DNA from: Bifidobacterium catenulatum DSM 16992 = JCM 1194 = LMG 11043
GTDB lineage: Bacteria > Actinomycetota > Actinomycetes > Actinomycetales > Bifidobacteriaceae
Assembly (NCBI RefSeq): GCF_001025195.1
Contig: NZ_AP012325.1
Location: 124,001-188,000, forward strand
DNA length: 64,000 bases
Direction: 5' to 3'
Positions 54,456 through 63,603 of the stretch are shown here, piece by piece. Position numbers and translations under genes: made by a program. The notes under the pieces were generated by a model. It made no database searches. It saw only the letters and a list, made by a program, of their open reading frames with translations, and was not told where the DNA came from. The first letter of the stretch is position 1. Each line of letters opens with the position of its first letter.

Positions 54456-57053
54456 ATGGCACTGGCACTCTATAGAAGGTATCGTCCCGACACGTTCGAC
54501 GGCGTGATCGGTCAGGACCAGGTCACGGTTCCGCTGATGCGCGCGCTCGACGAGAACAAGCTCACGCATGCCTACCTGTTCTCCGGCCCGCGCGGTTGTG
54601 GCAAAACCAGTTCCGCTCGCATTCTTGCGCGATGCGTCAACTGTGCGAAAGGCCCGACCTCGCATCCGTGCGGTGAATGTGAAAGCTGCAAGGATCTCGC
54701 CACGGGCGGCCCCGGTTCCATCGATGTGGTGGAAATCGACGCGGCCTCGCATAACGGCGTGGACGACGCCCGTGAGCTGCGTGAGCGCGCTGGTTTCGCG
54801 CCGGCCCGCGACCGCTACAAGATCTTCATTCTCGACGAGGCCCATATGGTCACGCCACAAGGCTTCAACGCGCTGCTGAAAATCGTGGAGGAGCCGCCGG
54901 AGCATGTGATGTTCATCTTCGCCACCACCGAACCAGACAAGGTGATCGGCACCATCCGGTCGCGCACCCACCATTACCCGTTCCGCCTGGTGCCGAAGGA
55001 GGTTATGGGCCCGTACCTCGAGCAGATCTGCGAAGACGAGCATATCGAGGCCGAGCCAGGCGTGCTGCGTCTTGCCATGCGTGCCGGCGGCGGTTCCGTG
55101 CGAGACACACTTTCCGTTCTTGACCAGCTCATGGTTGGTGCGGTTGACGGCAGCATCGCATACGATTCCGCGGTTGCGTTGCTCGGTTTCACGCCTGACG
55201 CTCTGATTAGCGAGGCCATCGACGCCGTTGCCGACAAAAATGGCGAAGCACTGTATGGCGTGATTCAGAAGGTTGTGGTCGGCGGTTTCGATCCCCGTCG
55301 ATTCGTTGAGGATTTGCTTGCCCGCGTGCGCGATTTGCTGGTGCTCACGTTGGGCGGAACGCGCGCGGAAAGCGTGCTTTCCGACGATGCGGCCGACGAG
55401 AACATGGATGATTTGCGTCGTCAGGCTTCCGCTTTGGGATTATCTGCGTTGACGCAGATGGCTGACACGATCAATGCGACGCTTGCCAATATGACTGGTG
55501 CGATTTCGCCGCGCATGCGACTGGAATTGCTTGCCGCACGCTTGCTGGCCGGGCGTGAGGAAGGGGTGGCTGCCGTTGCGTCATCTTCCGGTATGCCTGA
55601 TTTTGCTGGCGATTCCGGGGCTTCCGCCGCTGCAGAATCGCTGCGTGGATCTATGGCCGGCTCGCGCCGCCGTACGACGAGAGATGCCGCCGGTGTTCGG
55701 CCACAGGATTCCGCGTCGGCAATTGATGCTCCTTCCGAGCCTGTGAAACCGGCTGTGCAGCCGTCTGCGGCGCCGATGAATCCCGCCGACGCCGTCGCTT
55801 CCGGTGTGGCTTCCATGCTTGCGGATGTTCAGCAGGCGATGAATGCGACGTCTTCCGTTGCAGCCGCTGCGCCTGCCGCAACTCCGGCGCCTGTGGCAAC
55901 TCCCGCACCTGCTCCGGTACATGACGACCGCACCCCCGACCAGAAGTGGGATGCTTTGGTGGCCGCGCTTCCTGAGGATGTGCGCGGTTATGTGAACCGT
56001 GAAAAAGTGCCTCGTGTGCTGTTGCGAGGCGACAGTTTGTGGATCAAATTCGACAAGGCGCTCAGCAAATATGCGTTCGCCAAGGGCGTGGCGAAGGAGT
56101 CGGTGGATGGAACCACCGAAGTGGTGAAAATCGTCCGCGCCGAAGTGCATAAGATGTTCGGCCCGAATGTCACGCTTGCCCCCGCCAAAAAGCTGGCGGA
56201 CGGTTCCGAATCGGTGCCGTGGAGCAAGCTTAGCCCGGAAGAGCAAAGCAAGATCAACGTGCAGCTGGCGCAGGAGCGACTCAAATCCGCAACACTGCTG
56301 ACCGCGAATCTTGGCACCGCCGCAAGTCTTGAATCCTCCGGCAAAGAGCCGGCGGTCGAGGGTGCGCAGAAAGCCGAGGATGGCGGTAATGCAGGGGATT
56401 CTAACGATGAGGAGGGTCACCGAGCCGTTGCGGACGCAACCGCTGAAAACGATCCGTGGGCGGTCTCACAACAGGCCGCAGTAGCCCCATCGCAACTGGA
56501 TGACGATCCATGGGCCGTGCCAGCGCAACAGGTGCAACCGCAATCGGTAATCGCGAGCGGCGTCAACGACGTGAAAGCGCCGGAACAACACACGAAACAT
56601 GTGGCCGTTCCCGATACCAGCGATAATGTCGACCCTTGGGCCGCACCAGCGCCGGTACCGCAGCAACCGTCGGAGGACGACGATCCTTGGGGTGCCCCCA
56701 TGCCAGTTCAGGCAGGGCCGGCGGACCCCATGCCCGTACCAGCGGAACCTGAAACGGCCCCTAAGCATGCCAATCACCAGCATCGCGCACCTCGGCAGGA
56801 AGCGGCATCTCCGCACAACCAGCCGAACGCCGATCCATGGAACCAACAGTTCTCAGCTCCTGCGCAGCCGACGCCGCAGGTCGCCGCGGAAGATGACGAA
56901 TATTCCATGAGCGACGAATCGATCGGAGCGTCCAACGCGTTAAGCGTTGACGATCTGACACGACTATTCGAAGTGAAAAAAGTCGAGGATTTCGGCCCCG
57001 ACGACGCCAAAAACCCGCGCAACATGCAGCAAAAGAAGAATCTCGACGATTAA
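54456..57053 (+). CDS. dnaX: DNA polymerase III subunits gamma/tau
   Basis: 865 aa, AAGGAATTGCG before the ATG. Clamp-loader AAA+ module: YRRYRPDTFDGVIGQDQVTV, Walker A FSGPRGCGKTSSARILAR, the four-Cys zinc site CVNCAKGPTSHPCGECESC, Walker B IFILDEAHM, sensor FATTEPDKVIGTIRSR. The tau-like tail (~350-865) is long, Pro/Ala/Gln-rich, with a conserved block (~490-600: PDQKWDALVAALPEDVRGYV) and five DPW motifs (~666, 683, 725, 741, 791). The end (LTRLFEVKKVEDFGPDDAKN) resembles the conserved actinobacterial terminus. recR follows 43 bp later. Confidence 0.96.
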   Translation: MALALYRRYRPDTFDGVIGQDQVTVPLMRALDENKLTHAYLFSGPRGCGKTSSARILARCVNCAKGPTSHPCGECESCKDLATGGPGSIDVVEIDAASHNGVDDARELRERAGFAPARDRYKIFILDEAHMVTPQGFNALLKIVEEPPEHVMFIFATTEPDKVIGTIRSRTHHYPFRLVPKEVMGPYLEQICEDEHIEAEPGVLRLAMRAGGGSVRDTLSVLDQLMVGAVDGSIAYDSAVALLGFTPDALISEAIDAVADKNGEALYGVIQKVVVGGFDPRRFVEDLLARVRDLLVLTLGGTRAESVLSDDAADENMDDLRRQASALGLSALTQMADTINATLANMTGAISPRMRLELLAARLLAGREEGVAAVASSSGMPDFAGDSGASAAAESLRGSMAGSRRRTTRDAAGVRPQDSASAIDAPSEPVKPAVQPSAAPMNPADAVASGVASMLADVQQAMNATSSVAAAAPAATPAPVATPAPAPVHDDRTPDQKWDALVAALPEDVRGYVNREKVPRVLLRGDSLWIKFDKALSKYAFAKGVAKESVDGTTEVVKIVRAEVHKMFGPNVTLAPAKKLADGSESVPWSKLSPEEQSKINVQLAQERLKSATLLTANLGTAASLESSGKEPAVEGAQKAEDGGNAGDSNDEEGHRAVADATAENDPWAVSQQAAVAPSQLDDDPWAVPAQQVQPQSVIASGVNDVKAPEQHTKHVAVPDTSDNVDPWAAPAPVPQQPSEDDDPWGAPMPVQAGPADPMPVPAEPETAPKHANHQHRAPRQEAASPHNQPNADPWNQQFSAPAQPTPQVAAEDDEYSMSDESIGASNALSVDDLTRLFEVKKVEDFGPDDAKNPRNMQQKKNLDD

Positions 57054-57096
57054 CGGCACAATCGCGAATCTTACGGAAACCAAGGAAAGGTGAACC

Positions 57097-57702
57097 ATGG
57101 CACTGGCCTATGACGGCGCCATCCAACGACTGATCGACGCATTCGCGCATCTGCCCGGCATCGGGCCGAAAGGTGCGCAACGCATCGCCTTCTACCTGCT
57201 CAACGCATCCGACGAGGAAGCACAGACCCTGGTCGACGCCATCACCGAAGTCAAGGAAAAAATACGATTCTGCGACATTTGCGGCAACGTGTGCGAAACC
57301 AGCCCATGCCCGATCTGCGTCGATCCGCGCCGTGATCATAGCGTGATCTGCGTGGTCGAAGAGCCGAAAGACGTGATGAGCATCGAACGCACACGCGAAT
57401 ATCGCGGCCTATACCACGTGCTTGGCGGTGTCATCAATCCGATGGCTAACGTGCAGCCCAGCGACCTCAACATCGCCAAACTCATCGAACGACTCAAAGA
57501 CAGCGAAGTCACCGAAGTGATTCTCGCGCTCAATCCGAACGTGGAAGGTGAGGCGACCACCAGCTTCCTTTCGCAGCTGCTTTCGCAAACCGACATCACG
57601 GTCACGCGCTTGGCGAGCGGTCTGCCGGTCGGTGGTGACCTCGAATATGCCGACGAAATCACGCTCGGACGTGCGTTGGCCGGGCGTCGCGCGGTCGTCT
57701 GA
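57097..57702 (+). CDS. recR: Recombination protein RecR
   Basis: 201 aa, normal length. The HhH region [19 protein letters not shown], the four-Cys zinc finger ([19 protein letters not shown]), and the Toprim domain ([60 protein letters not shown]) are all intact. RecR works with RecF/RecO to load RecA at gaps. A GGAAAGGTG site lies ahead of the ATG; in an operon with dnaX. Confidence 0.97.
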   Translation: MALAYDGAIQRLIDAFAHLPGIGPKGAQRIAFYLLNASDEEAQTLVDAITEVKEKIRFCDICGNVCETSPCPICVDPRRDHSVICVVEEPKDVMSIERTREYRGLYHVLGGVINPMANVQPSDLNIAKLIERLKDSEVTEVILALNPNVEGEATTSFLSQLLSQTDITVTRLASGLPVGGDLEYADEITLGRALAGRRAVV

Positions 57703-57873
57703 CATTACCTTCGTCGCATTTGCCACATTCGTTACATTGCCGGCATATGCTAACGATCGTGCAAACGTTGCGCGGCGATCATGGAAGACCCGTGCGGAAC
57801 GTATGTACGAAAAAACGCGCTGAGGATTTGCAAGGATTCCGTATACTGTTCCGTATGTTGGGCGTGCAGGGGC

Positions 57874-57929
57874 TTGACAAATCGAATTTTTCCTATAATC
57901 GACCAGCCTGCCTAGAATGGTCGGCAGGC
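57874..57929 (+). promoter_or_regulatory. lysC promoter and leader hairpin
   Basis: A perfect -10 TATAAT (57894-57899) lies 14 bp after TTGACA (57874-57879), a short spacing, so a -35 at GGCTTG may be used instead. The leader then forms GCCTGCC (57906-57912) with GGCAGGC (57923-57929) just before the ribosome site of lysC. No T-run, so a 5' stabilising hairpin or translational control element rather than a terminator. Confidence 0.6.
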
Positions 57930-57956
57930 AACACATTGAAGAAGATTGGATAAGTT

Positions 57957-58718
57957 GTGGCTCTCATCGTGCAGAAATTTGGCGGCTCTTCCGTAGCCGA
58001 CCCAGAATCGATCAAGCGCGTGGCCCGACGCATCATCGAAACGAAGAACGCCGGCAATGACGTGGCCGTGGTGGTCTCCGCAATGGGAGACACCACCGAC
58101 GACCTGATCGATCAGGCGCTCAGCATCGACTCCAACCCGCCGGCGCGCGAGATGGATATGCTGATGACCGCAGGCGAGCGTATTTCGATGAGTTTGCTCG
58201 CAATGGCAATTCATGCGGCCGGCTCTCACGCCTACTCCTTCACCGGATCCCAGGCTGGTTTCATGACCGACGCCCAGTTCGGTACTGCGCATATCAAGGC
58301 CGTGAAGCCTGAACGCGTGCGTCGTGCGCTCGACAAGGGTTCCGTGGCCATTGTGGCCGGCTTCCAAGGCGTGAACGAGGGTGGCGACGCCACCACGCTC
58401 GGCCGAGGCGGATCCGATACCTCCGCAGTGGCTTTGGCCGTGGCGCTGGACGCCGACGTATGCGAGATCTACACCGACGTCGATGGCGTGTTCACCGCCG
58501 ATCCGCGTATTGTACCGACCGCACGTCGTATTCCCGTCATCGACTACGAGTCGATGCTGGAAATGTCGTCCTGCGGTTCCAAGGTGCTTGCCCTGCGTTG
58601 CGTGGAATACGCGCAGCGATTCAATATGCCGTTGCATGTGCGCAGCTCCTTCTCCCACCGCCGCGGCACGCTGATCGTGCCGGAAGATGTTGATCCGCGC
58701 ATATTGCCGAATATCTGA
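57957..58718 (+). CDS. lysC: Aspartokinase catalytic subunit (alpha part, encoded separately)
   Basis: 253 aa with a GTG start. It covers the amino-acid kinase domain only: [75 protein letters not shown] (nucleotide site) and [18 protein letters not shown]. The ACT regulatory region normally fused to it (protein ~420 aa) is a separate gene 98 bp downstream. Aspartokinase makes beta-aspartyl phosphate, the first step to Lys, Thr, Met and diaminopimelate. The alpha frame ends properly (RILPNI, TGA), so this is not a sequencing frameshift. The next pathway gene, asd, is nearby on the other strand. Confidence 0.95.
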   Translation: MALIVQKFGGSSVADPESIKRVARRIIETKNAGNDVAVVVSAMGDTTDDLIDQALSIDSNPPAREMDMLMTAGERISMSLLAMAIHAAGSHAYSFTGSQAGFMTDAQFGTAHIKAVKPERVRRALDKGSVAIVAGFQGVNEGGDATTLGRGGSDTSAVALAVALDADVCEIYTDVDGVFTADPRIVPTARRIPVIDYESMLEMSSCGSKVLALRCVEYAQRFNMPLHVRSSFSHRRGTLIVPEDVDPRILPNI

Positions 58719-58734
58719 GATTTGCAAGAAAAGA

Positions 58735-58772
58735 ATCGCAAGGCATCGCAAGATATTGCAGGCAATCGCAAG
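58735..58772 (+). repeat. Four-unit 10-bp-periodic repeat, ATCGCAAG
   Basis: Units ATCGCAAG, ATCGCAAG, ATTGCAGG and ATCGCAAG start at 58735, 58745, 58755 and 58765: exactly 10 bp apart, one helical turn. They lie in the spacer between the two aspartokinase genes, followed by an A-rich segment and the ribosome site AAAGGTAAG of the ACT gene. Confidence 0.8.
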
Positions 58773-58816
58773 GAAAACGCAAAATAAGCCAAGACTTTAC
58801 AAACAAAGGTAAGAAC

Positions 58817-59383
58817 ATGAGCGAAAACAACAACCAGTCCTTGGGTGACCTGTTCCCCGATCTTGGACCGGAAGTCCCGATCATTTCCGGCGTCGCGCAC
58901 GACAACACCGAATCGCTGGCCACCGTGCGCCGCGTGCCGAACGAGCCGGGCATGGCCGCCAAGGTGTTTACGCTGCTGGCTGAGGCCGGCGTGAACGTCG
59001 ACATGATCGTGCAGGCCTCCGCTTCCACCGGCACCGCCGATATTTCCTTCACCGTGCCCGGTTCCGCCGCGGCCAAGGTGCGGGAAGTGCTGCAGGAGAA
59101 GCAGGACGAACTGGGTTACCAGTCCTTCGATATTGACGCCAACGTGGGCAAGGTGGCCGTGGTGGGCGTGGGTATGAAGACCCACTCCGGCCTGGCTGCC
59201 AAGTTCTTCAACGCGCTGAGCGACGAAGGCGTGAATGTGCTGATGATTTCCACGTCCGAAATTCGCATCGCCGCGCTGGTTCCGCTCGAGCAGCTGCAGG
59301 ACGCCGTCCGTGCGCTGCACACTGCCTACGGCTTGGACGCTGAGCAGGTGGAAGCCGTGGTGTACGGCGGTACCGGTCGCTGA
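58817..59383 (+). CDS. Aspartokinase regulatory ACT-domain subunit (beta part)
   Basis: 188 aa, ATG after AAAGGTAAGAAC. Two ACT domains: ~30-105 (ISGVAHDNTESLATVRRVPN, EPGMAAKVFTLLAEAGVNVD, MIVQASASTGTADISFT) and ~112-180 (VAVVGVGMKTHSGLAAKFFN, ALSDEGVNVLMISTSEIRIA). These bind lysine/threonine for feedback control. In corynebacteria the same subunit is made from an internal start inside lysC; here it has its own gene with an extra ~25-residue N-terminus (SENNNQSLGDLFPDLGPEVP). It would assemble with the catalytic subunit upstream. A strong terminator follows. Confidence 0.93.
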   Translation: MSENNNQSLGDLFPDLGPEVPIISGVAHDNTESLATVRRVPNEPGMAAKVFTLLAEAGVNVDMIVQASASTGTADISFTVPGSAAAKVREVLQEKQDELGYQSFDIDANVGKVAVVGVGMKTHSGLAAKFFNALSDEGVNVLMISTSEIRIAALVPLEQLQDAVRALHTAYGLDAEQVEAVVYGGTGR

Positions 59384-59407
59384 CGCAATAGCACGTAATA
59401 TCAATCG

Positions 59408-59456
59408 AAAAAAGACTTGGCTGGATTGCCTTAAGCATCTCAGCCAAGTCTTTTTT
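59408..59456. terminator. Bidirectional terminator between aspartokinase and asd genes
   Basis: AAAAAAGACTTGGCTG (59408-59423) pairs perfectly with CAGCCAAGTCTTTTTT (59441-59456). A-runs and T-runs flank the stem, so it can serve both convergent genes. Confidence 0.93.
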
Positions 59457-59626
59457 ATTCCCATATCTGTTTTACAGATATTTTTGCAGATAATCTGCAA
59501 ATAAAAAAGCGAAGGATTGCTGAATAATCAACAATCCTCCGCAATATTATGTTCTGCAGAAATCAGATATCACAATGTGCAATCATGCATGATCATGCGT
59601 AACTACAGAACATATGCAGATCGTTA

Positions 59627-60721
59627 TCACTTCTTGGTGATGTAGCCGAGCGCCTTCAGCATTTCGGCGCTTTCCAGCGCACCGCCGGCGGCACCGCGCA
59701 GGGTGTTGTGAGCCAAGCCAACGAACTTCCAGTCGAAAATGGAATCCTCGCGCAGACGGCCGATGGAAACACCCATGCCACCCTCGTAATCCACGTCCTT
59801 CTTGACCTGCGGGCGATCATCGTCGGTCAGATATTGGATGAACTGCTTCGGCGCATGCGGCAAGCCAAGCTCTGAAGCCTGGCTTGTGTAGTTAACCAGG
59901 CGATCGACAAGCTCTTCCTTGGTTGGATTCTTGCCGAAGTTGATGAACACGGTGGCGGTGTGACCGTTGAGTACGGGCACGCGAATGCACTGCGACGTGA
60001 TCTTCAGCGCACCGTCGAACGGCACGATCTCGCCCTTTTCCTCATCGACGTGACCGAACACCTTCAGCGGTTCCTTCTCGGACTTCTCCTCTTCGCCAGA
60101 GATGAACGGAATGATGTTGCCCATCATTTCAGGCCAGTCGTTGAACGTCTTGCCGGCGCCGGAAATGGCCTGGTAGGTGCTTACGATAACCTCGCGCGGC
60201 TCGAATTCCTTCCAAGCGGCGAGCGCCGGAGTGTAGGCCTGGATGGAGCAGTTCGGCTTGACGGCGATGAAGCCGTGCGTGGTGCCGAGACGCTTGCGCT
60301 GGTGCTCGATCACCTCATAATGCTCCGGATTGATTTCCGGCACGACCATCGGCACGTCCGGAGTCCAACGGTGGGCGCTGTTGTTCGACACGACCGGCGT
60401 TTCGGTCTTCGCGTATTCCTCTTCGATGGCGCGAATCTCAGCCTTCGGCATGTTTACTGCGGAGAACACGAAATCGACGTTCTTGACCACGTCTTCTACA
60501 TCGGCCACGTTCTTGACGACCATGTTCTTCACGAATTCCGGCATCGGCGTTTCCATCTTCCAGCGACCGCCGATGGCCTCTTCGTAGGTCTTGCCGGCGC
60601 TGTGCGCGGACGCGGCAAGGGTGACCAATTCGAACCACGGATGGTTTTCGAGCAGCGTGACGAAGCGCTGTCCGACCATGCCCGTAGCTCCGAGAATGCC
60701 GACCTTAATCTTTTCGGACAT
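59627..60721 (-). CDS. asd: Aspartate-semialdehyde dehydrogenase (archaeal/fungal-type)
   Basis: 364 aa from the ATG at 60721 (GAGAGG ahead); the frame extends upstream unsupported. It reduces beta-aspartyl phosphate with NADPH, the step after aspartokinase. NADP fold: VGILGATGMVGQRFVTLLEN. Active Cys in VKPNCSIQAYTPAL (~155), with VSNNSAHRWTPDVPMVVPEI and ISGAGKTFNDWPEMMGNIIP; catalytic His in LNGHTATVFI. Motifs such as NNSAHR and long C-terminal GGALESAEMLKALGYI are those of the archaeal/fungal Asd branch rather than the common enterobacterial one. A 243-bp gap follows on its 3' side with the shared terminator. Confidence 0.95.
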   Translation of the reverse strand: MSEKIKVGILGATGMVGQRFVTLLENHPWFELVTLAASAHSAGKTYEEAIGGRWKMETPMPEFVKNMVVKNVADVEDVVKNVDFVFSAVNMPKAEIRAIEEEYAKTETPVVSNNSAHRWTPDVPMVVPEINPEHYEVIEHQRKRLGTTHGFIAVKPNCSIQAYTPALAAWKEFEPREVIVSTYQAISGAGKTFNDWPEMMGNIIPFISGEEEKSEKEPLKVFGHVDEEKGEIVPFDGALKITSQCIRVPVLNGHTATVFINFGKNPTKEELVDRLVNYTSQASELGLPHAPKQFIQYLTDDDRPQVKKDVDYEGGMGVSIGRLREDSIFDWKFVGLAHNTLRGAAGGALESAEMLKALGYITKK

Positions 60722-61066
60722 AACAACCTCTCGCTTATGCTGGAACGGTTTCGTATGATTGCACGCTTGAGGTCGACCAGCCGGCCCCAAACGGCTTCGT
60801 GGACGGCCACATGCGTTGTTTAATCTTACGAAATCCGCGGAACAAGCATGTTCTCCTATCCGTATGCTGGTCTGCGCCGAGTATGCGTTTGGCGATTGTT
60901 GTGTGTGGCAGAATGACGTGCACTATTGGTATGGCTGCAGTAACGAGTAACAGGACATCGCGGTTGGCCTGATTGTCCGTGCTGATGCGTCGTCTGCACA
61001 AGTCCCGGTGCACGGGCTTCGAGGCTTTTCGCACTTTGGACGTATCGCTCGCGTACACTGGAAGCC
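60722..61066. other. Divergent intergenic region, asd / DUF5701 gene
   Basis: Holds the promoters of asd (leftward) and the DUF5701 gene (rightward). A loose inverted pair GGACA...TGTCC near 60953-60981 is the only structure noticed. No gene is supported. Confidence 0.4.
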
Positions 61067-61687
61067 ATGTCGAAGGCATCAGAAGAAGCGCAAAAGCAGT
61101 TGGACCGTATCGTGGCGTTGGGCTATCCGGATGTGGCCGATATGTCGGCCGCCGCGTTCCGTGCTTTGGCACGCCCGATCATCCGTGCGCTGGAGGATTC
61201 CGATTTGGGCACGCAGATTCTGTTGGTGCCTACGCGCGAACTGGTGTCTCCTGAATCCCTGATTGCCCGTACTTCCATCAACCGTATGGCAGGATTCACC
61301 ACCATGCCGCCGCGCGATATCGCCAGTTTCCTTCCGCAGGATGGTTTCGAACCTCCGGAAGGCCCGTTCTACCTGGTGATCGAACCGCATACCGGCACCT
61401 GCTACATCAATCGCGAGCCCGATGTGGCGCGCAAGTTGATCGATTCCGACGAGCGTTTGCCGCTTACGTTAGAAGAGGGACTTGCGATTGCCACGCAGCA
61501 TCCGGAATGGTTGCTGGAGAAGAACGGCTTTAATTTGTTGGGATCGCGTTCCGCGGATGGTCGTGTGCCGAGTATTTGGATGAGTCAGAACGCGCCGCGA
61601 TTGGGTGCGGTGTGGCCGAATTCCCGACATACATGGCTAGGCAACGCATTTTGCGTATCTCGTCGTGGCGTCAGCCTGTTCCATTGA
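61067..61687 (+). CDS. DUF5701 family actinobacterial protein
   Basis: 206 aa, GGAAG before the ATG. Conserved-looking blocks: QKQLDRIVALGYPDVADMSA, LLVPTRELVSPESLIARTSI, GPFYLVIEPHTGTCYINREP, LPLTLEEGLAIATQHPEWLL, and GRVPSIWMSQNAPRLGAVWP. No signal peptide or membrane segment. The family is limited to actinobacteria and its function is unknown. It is transcribed alone. Confidence 0.82.
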   Translation: MSKASEEAQKQLDRIVALGYPDVADMSAAAFRALARPIIRALEDSDLGTQILLVPTRELVSPESLIARTSINRMAGFTTMPPRDIASFLPQDGFEPPEGPFYLVIEPHTGTCYINREPDVARKLIDSDERLPLTLEEGLAIATQHPEWLLEKNGFNLLGSRSADGRVPSIWMSQNAPRLGAVWPNSRHTWLGNAFCVSRRGVSLFH

Positions 61688-61800
61688 TTTTTGGATTTCC
61701 ATTGATTTTCCGCTGATATTCTACGTTCCACGGATTGGCGATTGTCTGACGATATGCGGCATGCAAAGCCCGTTGATCCGCCGGTTCGGCTGTTGGCCAC

Positions 61801-63414
61801 CTAGCGTTTGAAGCGCTTGAACAGTTTGGCGATGGCGTGGCCGGCTGCGGCGCACATCACCGATCCGATGCCCAGCAGTGTGACGGTGACCTGCGGGCGG
61901 CGCAATTCGTTGCGGATACCGATCAGATCGGTCACGCAATGGTCTTCGAAAAACACGCGTAATTCGTTGCTGGAGTAGCGTCCGACCAAGTCTCCCCACG
62001 TGAGCATGCGCGTCACGTAGCTGACCGGATTGTTTTCGCGGAATTCAAACAGGCGAATGCCGCGCAGTCGCGATTTCGGACCGTAGCATTCAAATCCGCA
62101 GGTCGGCGCGTAGCCAAGATCAATGTCGTGCACATGCCCGACGAACGCATTCTTATGGTCATGCCCGCAGAACAGCGCGAAATAGCCGCCTGCATCGCGC
62201 AGCGCCTGCACTTCGCCAACGTTTTCATCCGCGCATCCGATTGCCTCTCCAAGCCTTGAGCCAGGCCTGCACACGTCACGATCCAACACATAGCAATGCC
62301 CTGCGAACGTTCGCGCACCCTCCACCGCATTCGGCGTGTATGCGGGCACTTCGCGTAGGCAATCGTAGAACTCCTGCGGCGGAATATGCTGGAATGCGAT
62401 CGCCGGAACCGCCGAACCGTCACCATTGCGCTCGCCCAGCTCGCGTTGCACTTGCTTCAGCCATTCGATCGCTTCCGGCGAAGGTGTGCCGTAGCCGTCG
62501 GAATCGGCCAAATCCCAGCCGCGTGAATTCGACGCATACTTTGCATAGGATGTCAGCGATTCTCGTCCGCCGGCAGTGTTGCCAACAGTATTGCCGGGTT
62601 TGCCAGTATTTCCAGCATGCTCGCAATCGTTGGAAAAGCTGCGATCGCCGTCAAACGCATTATCCGCATAATCGCCGGAATTCACCAGCATCACGCTCAT
62701 CGCAATACGTCCCGACCCGTCGGAAGCTTCAATCGGAATCGCAAACGTGCCTGGTTCGAGCGCCAAGGGAGAAGAACCGGCGACAGGGTTCATGCAACCG
62801 GAAAACTCGCGGTATATGTCATCCTGCTCGTCTGCGAGAATGCCACACTGGAAATCGTGGTTGCCGTAGGTTGCCGCGAAGGGGATTCGCGCTTCCAATG
62901 CAGGTCCGAGGAATGCTGCGAACGTGTCCCGTACTTTCTGCCGCGTGCCGTCGAGTATGGTCGCGGCGGTCGCGCGATTGATGGATTGCGCCCATGATTC
63001 AAGCTTGTTGGCGGATCCGTCGCGCCCGTCGCGCTTGTTGCGTTTCACGAGTTTCGGCGAGTCGGTGCCGATGCCGTCAATCATCCAATTGTCGTCGGTC
63101 GGGGGCTGTTCGAGCAACGCTTTGGTGAGCGGATGGCGTTTGATGCCGTGGATTTTCGCTTCGATTTCGGTGACCGCGCGTATGTGCGTGCCCGGCTGCT
63201 CTCCGCGGCGGCGCAGGAACGTGTCGATGTATGCGGGGTCGTATCCGCGAATCTGGTCGCCGGTGAAGACGATCAGATCGGGGTGCGTTTTCTTAATGGC
63301 GGCTTCGATGAGACGGATCGTGTCTTCACGCACGTTCGGTCCGTCCTGAATATCGGCCATCTGCAGCACACGGAAGGTGCCGTCGCTGTTGAATCGCAGG
63401 GTCATGATGCTCAC
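61801..63414 (-). CDS. Calcineurin-like metallophosphoesterase
   Basis: 537 aa from a GTG at 63414 (an ATG at 63405 is possible; neither has a good ribosome site). Metal-binding motifs in order: RVLQMADIQDG (family usually has DxH; here DIQ), VFTGDQIRGYDPAY, YGNHDFQ, AFQHIPPQEFYD, and CGHDHKNAFVGHVHDI. The protein resembles the purple acid phosphatase-like group related to plant PAP29. Two inserts (~95-165 and ~265-310, low-complexity Gly/Asn/Asp) lengthen it. A C-terminal hydrophobic segment (VTVTLLGIGSVMCAAAGHAI) may tether it. No signal peptide, so it is probably intracellular; substrate unknown. Confidence 0.87.
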   Translation of the reverse strand: MSIMTLRFNSDGTFRVLQMADIQDGPNVREDTIRLIEAAIKKTHPDLIVFTGDQIRGYDPAYIDTFLRRRGEQPGTHIRAVTEIEAKIHGIKRHPLTKALLEQPPTDDNWMIDGIGTDSPKLVKRNKRDGRDGSANKLESWAQSINRATAATILDGTRQKVRDTFAAFLGPALEARIPFAATYGNHDFQCGILADEQDDIYREFSGCMNPVAGSSPLALEPGTFAIPIEASDGSGRIAMSVMLVNSGDYADNAFDGDRSFSNDCEHAGNTGKPGNTVGNTAGGRESLTSYAKYASNSRGWDLADSDGYGTPSPEAIEWLKQVQRELGERNGDGSAVPAIAFQHIPPQEFYDCLREVPAYTPNAVEGARTFAGHCYVLDRDVCRPGSRLGEAIGCADENVGEVQALRDAGGYFALFCGHDHKNAFVGHVHDIDLGYAPTCGFECYGPKSRLRGIRLFEFRENNPVSYVTRMLTWGDLVGRYSSNELRVFFEDHCVTDLIGIRNELRRPQVTVTLLGIGSVMCAAAGHAIAKLFKRFKR

Positions 63415-63603
63415 TGTAATGCGCGAAATCTGGATATGGGGTGAAAAAGAGACGAAAATCGTGGTCTGCCCGTCATATGGCGGAATGCCGGCGATATATG
63501 GGATTGGTTGCCGCTACTATGGGCGGCAGTGCAGGTAGGTAACATGCACGTAACAATGTGGGCCGGCAGAAGGCCTGCCCAGCTTTACAGATAAGGAGGA
63601 GTG
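63415..63603 (+). promoter_or_regulatory. Upstream region and leader of leuA
   Basis: A GC hairpin, GGGC-CGGC...GCC-TGCCC (63560-63580), ends ~24 bp before leuA and just ahead of its AAGGAGG site. TACTAT near 63516 could be the -10. No leucine-rich leader peptide or T-box element was recognised. Confidence 0.4.

Noticed and set aside
63560..63580. Leader hairpin before leuA considered as a T-box or attenuator
   Set aside because: No T-box sequence, leucine codon run or T-tract was found.
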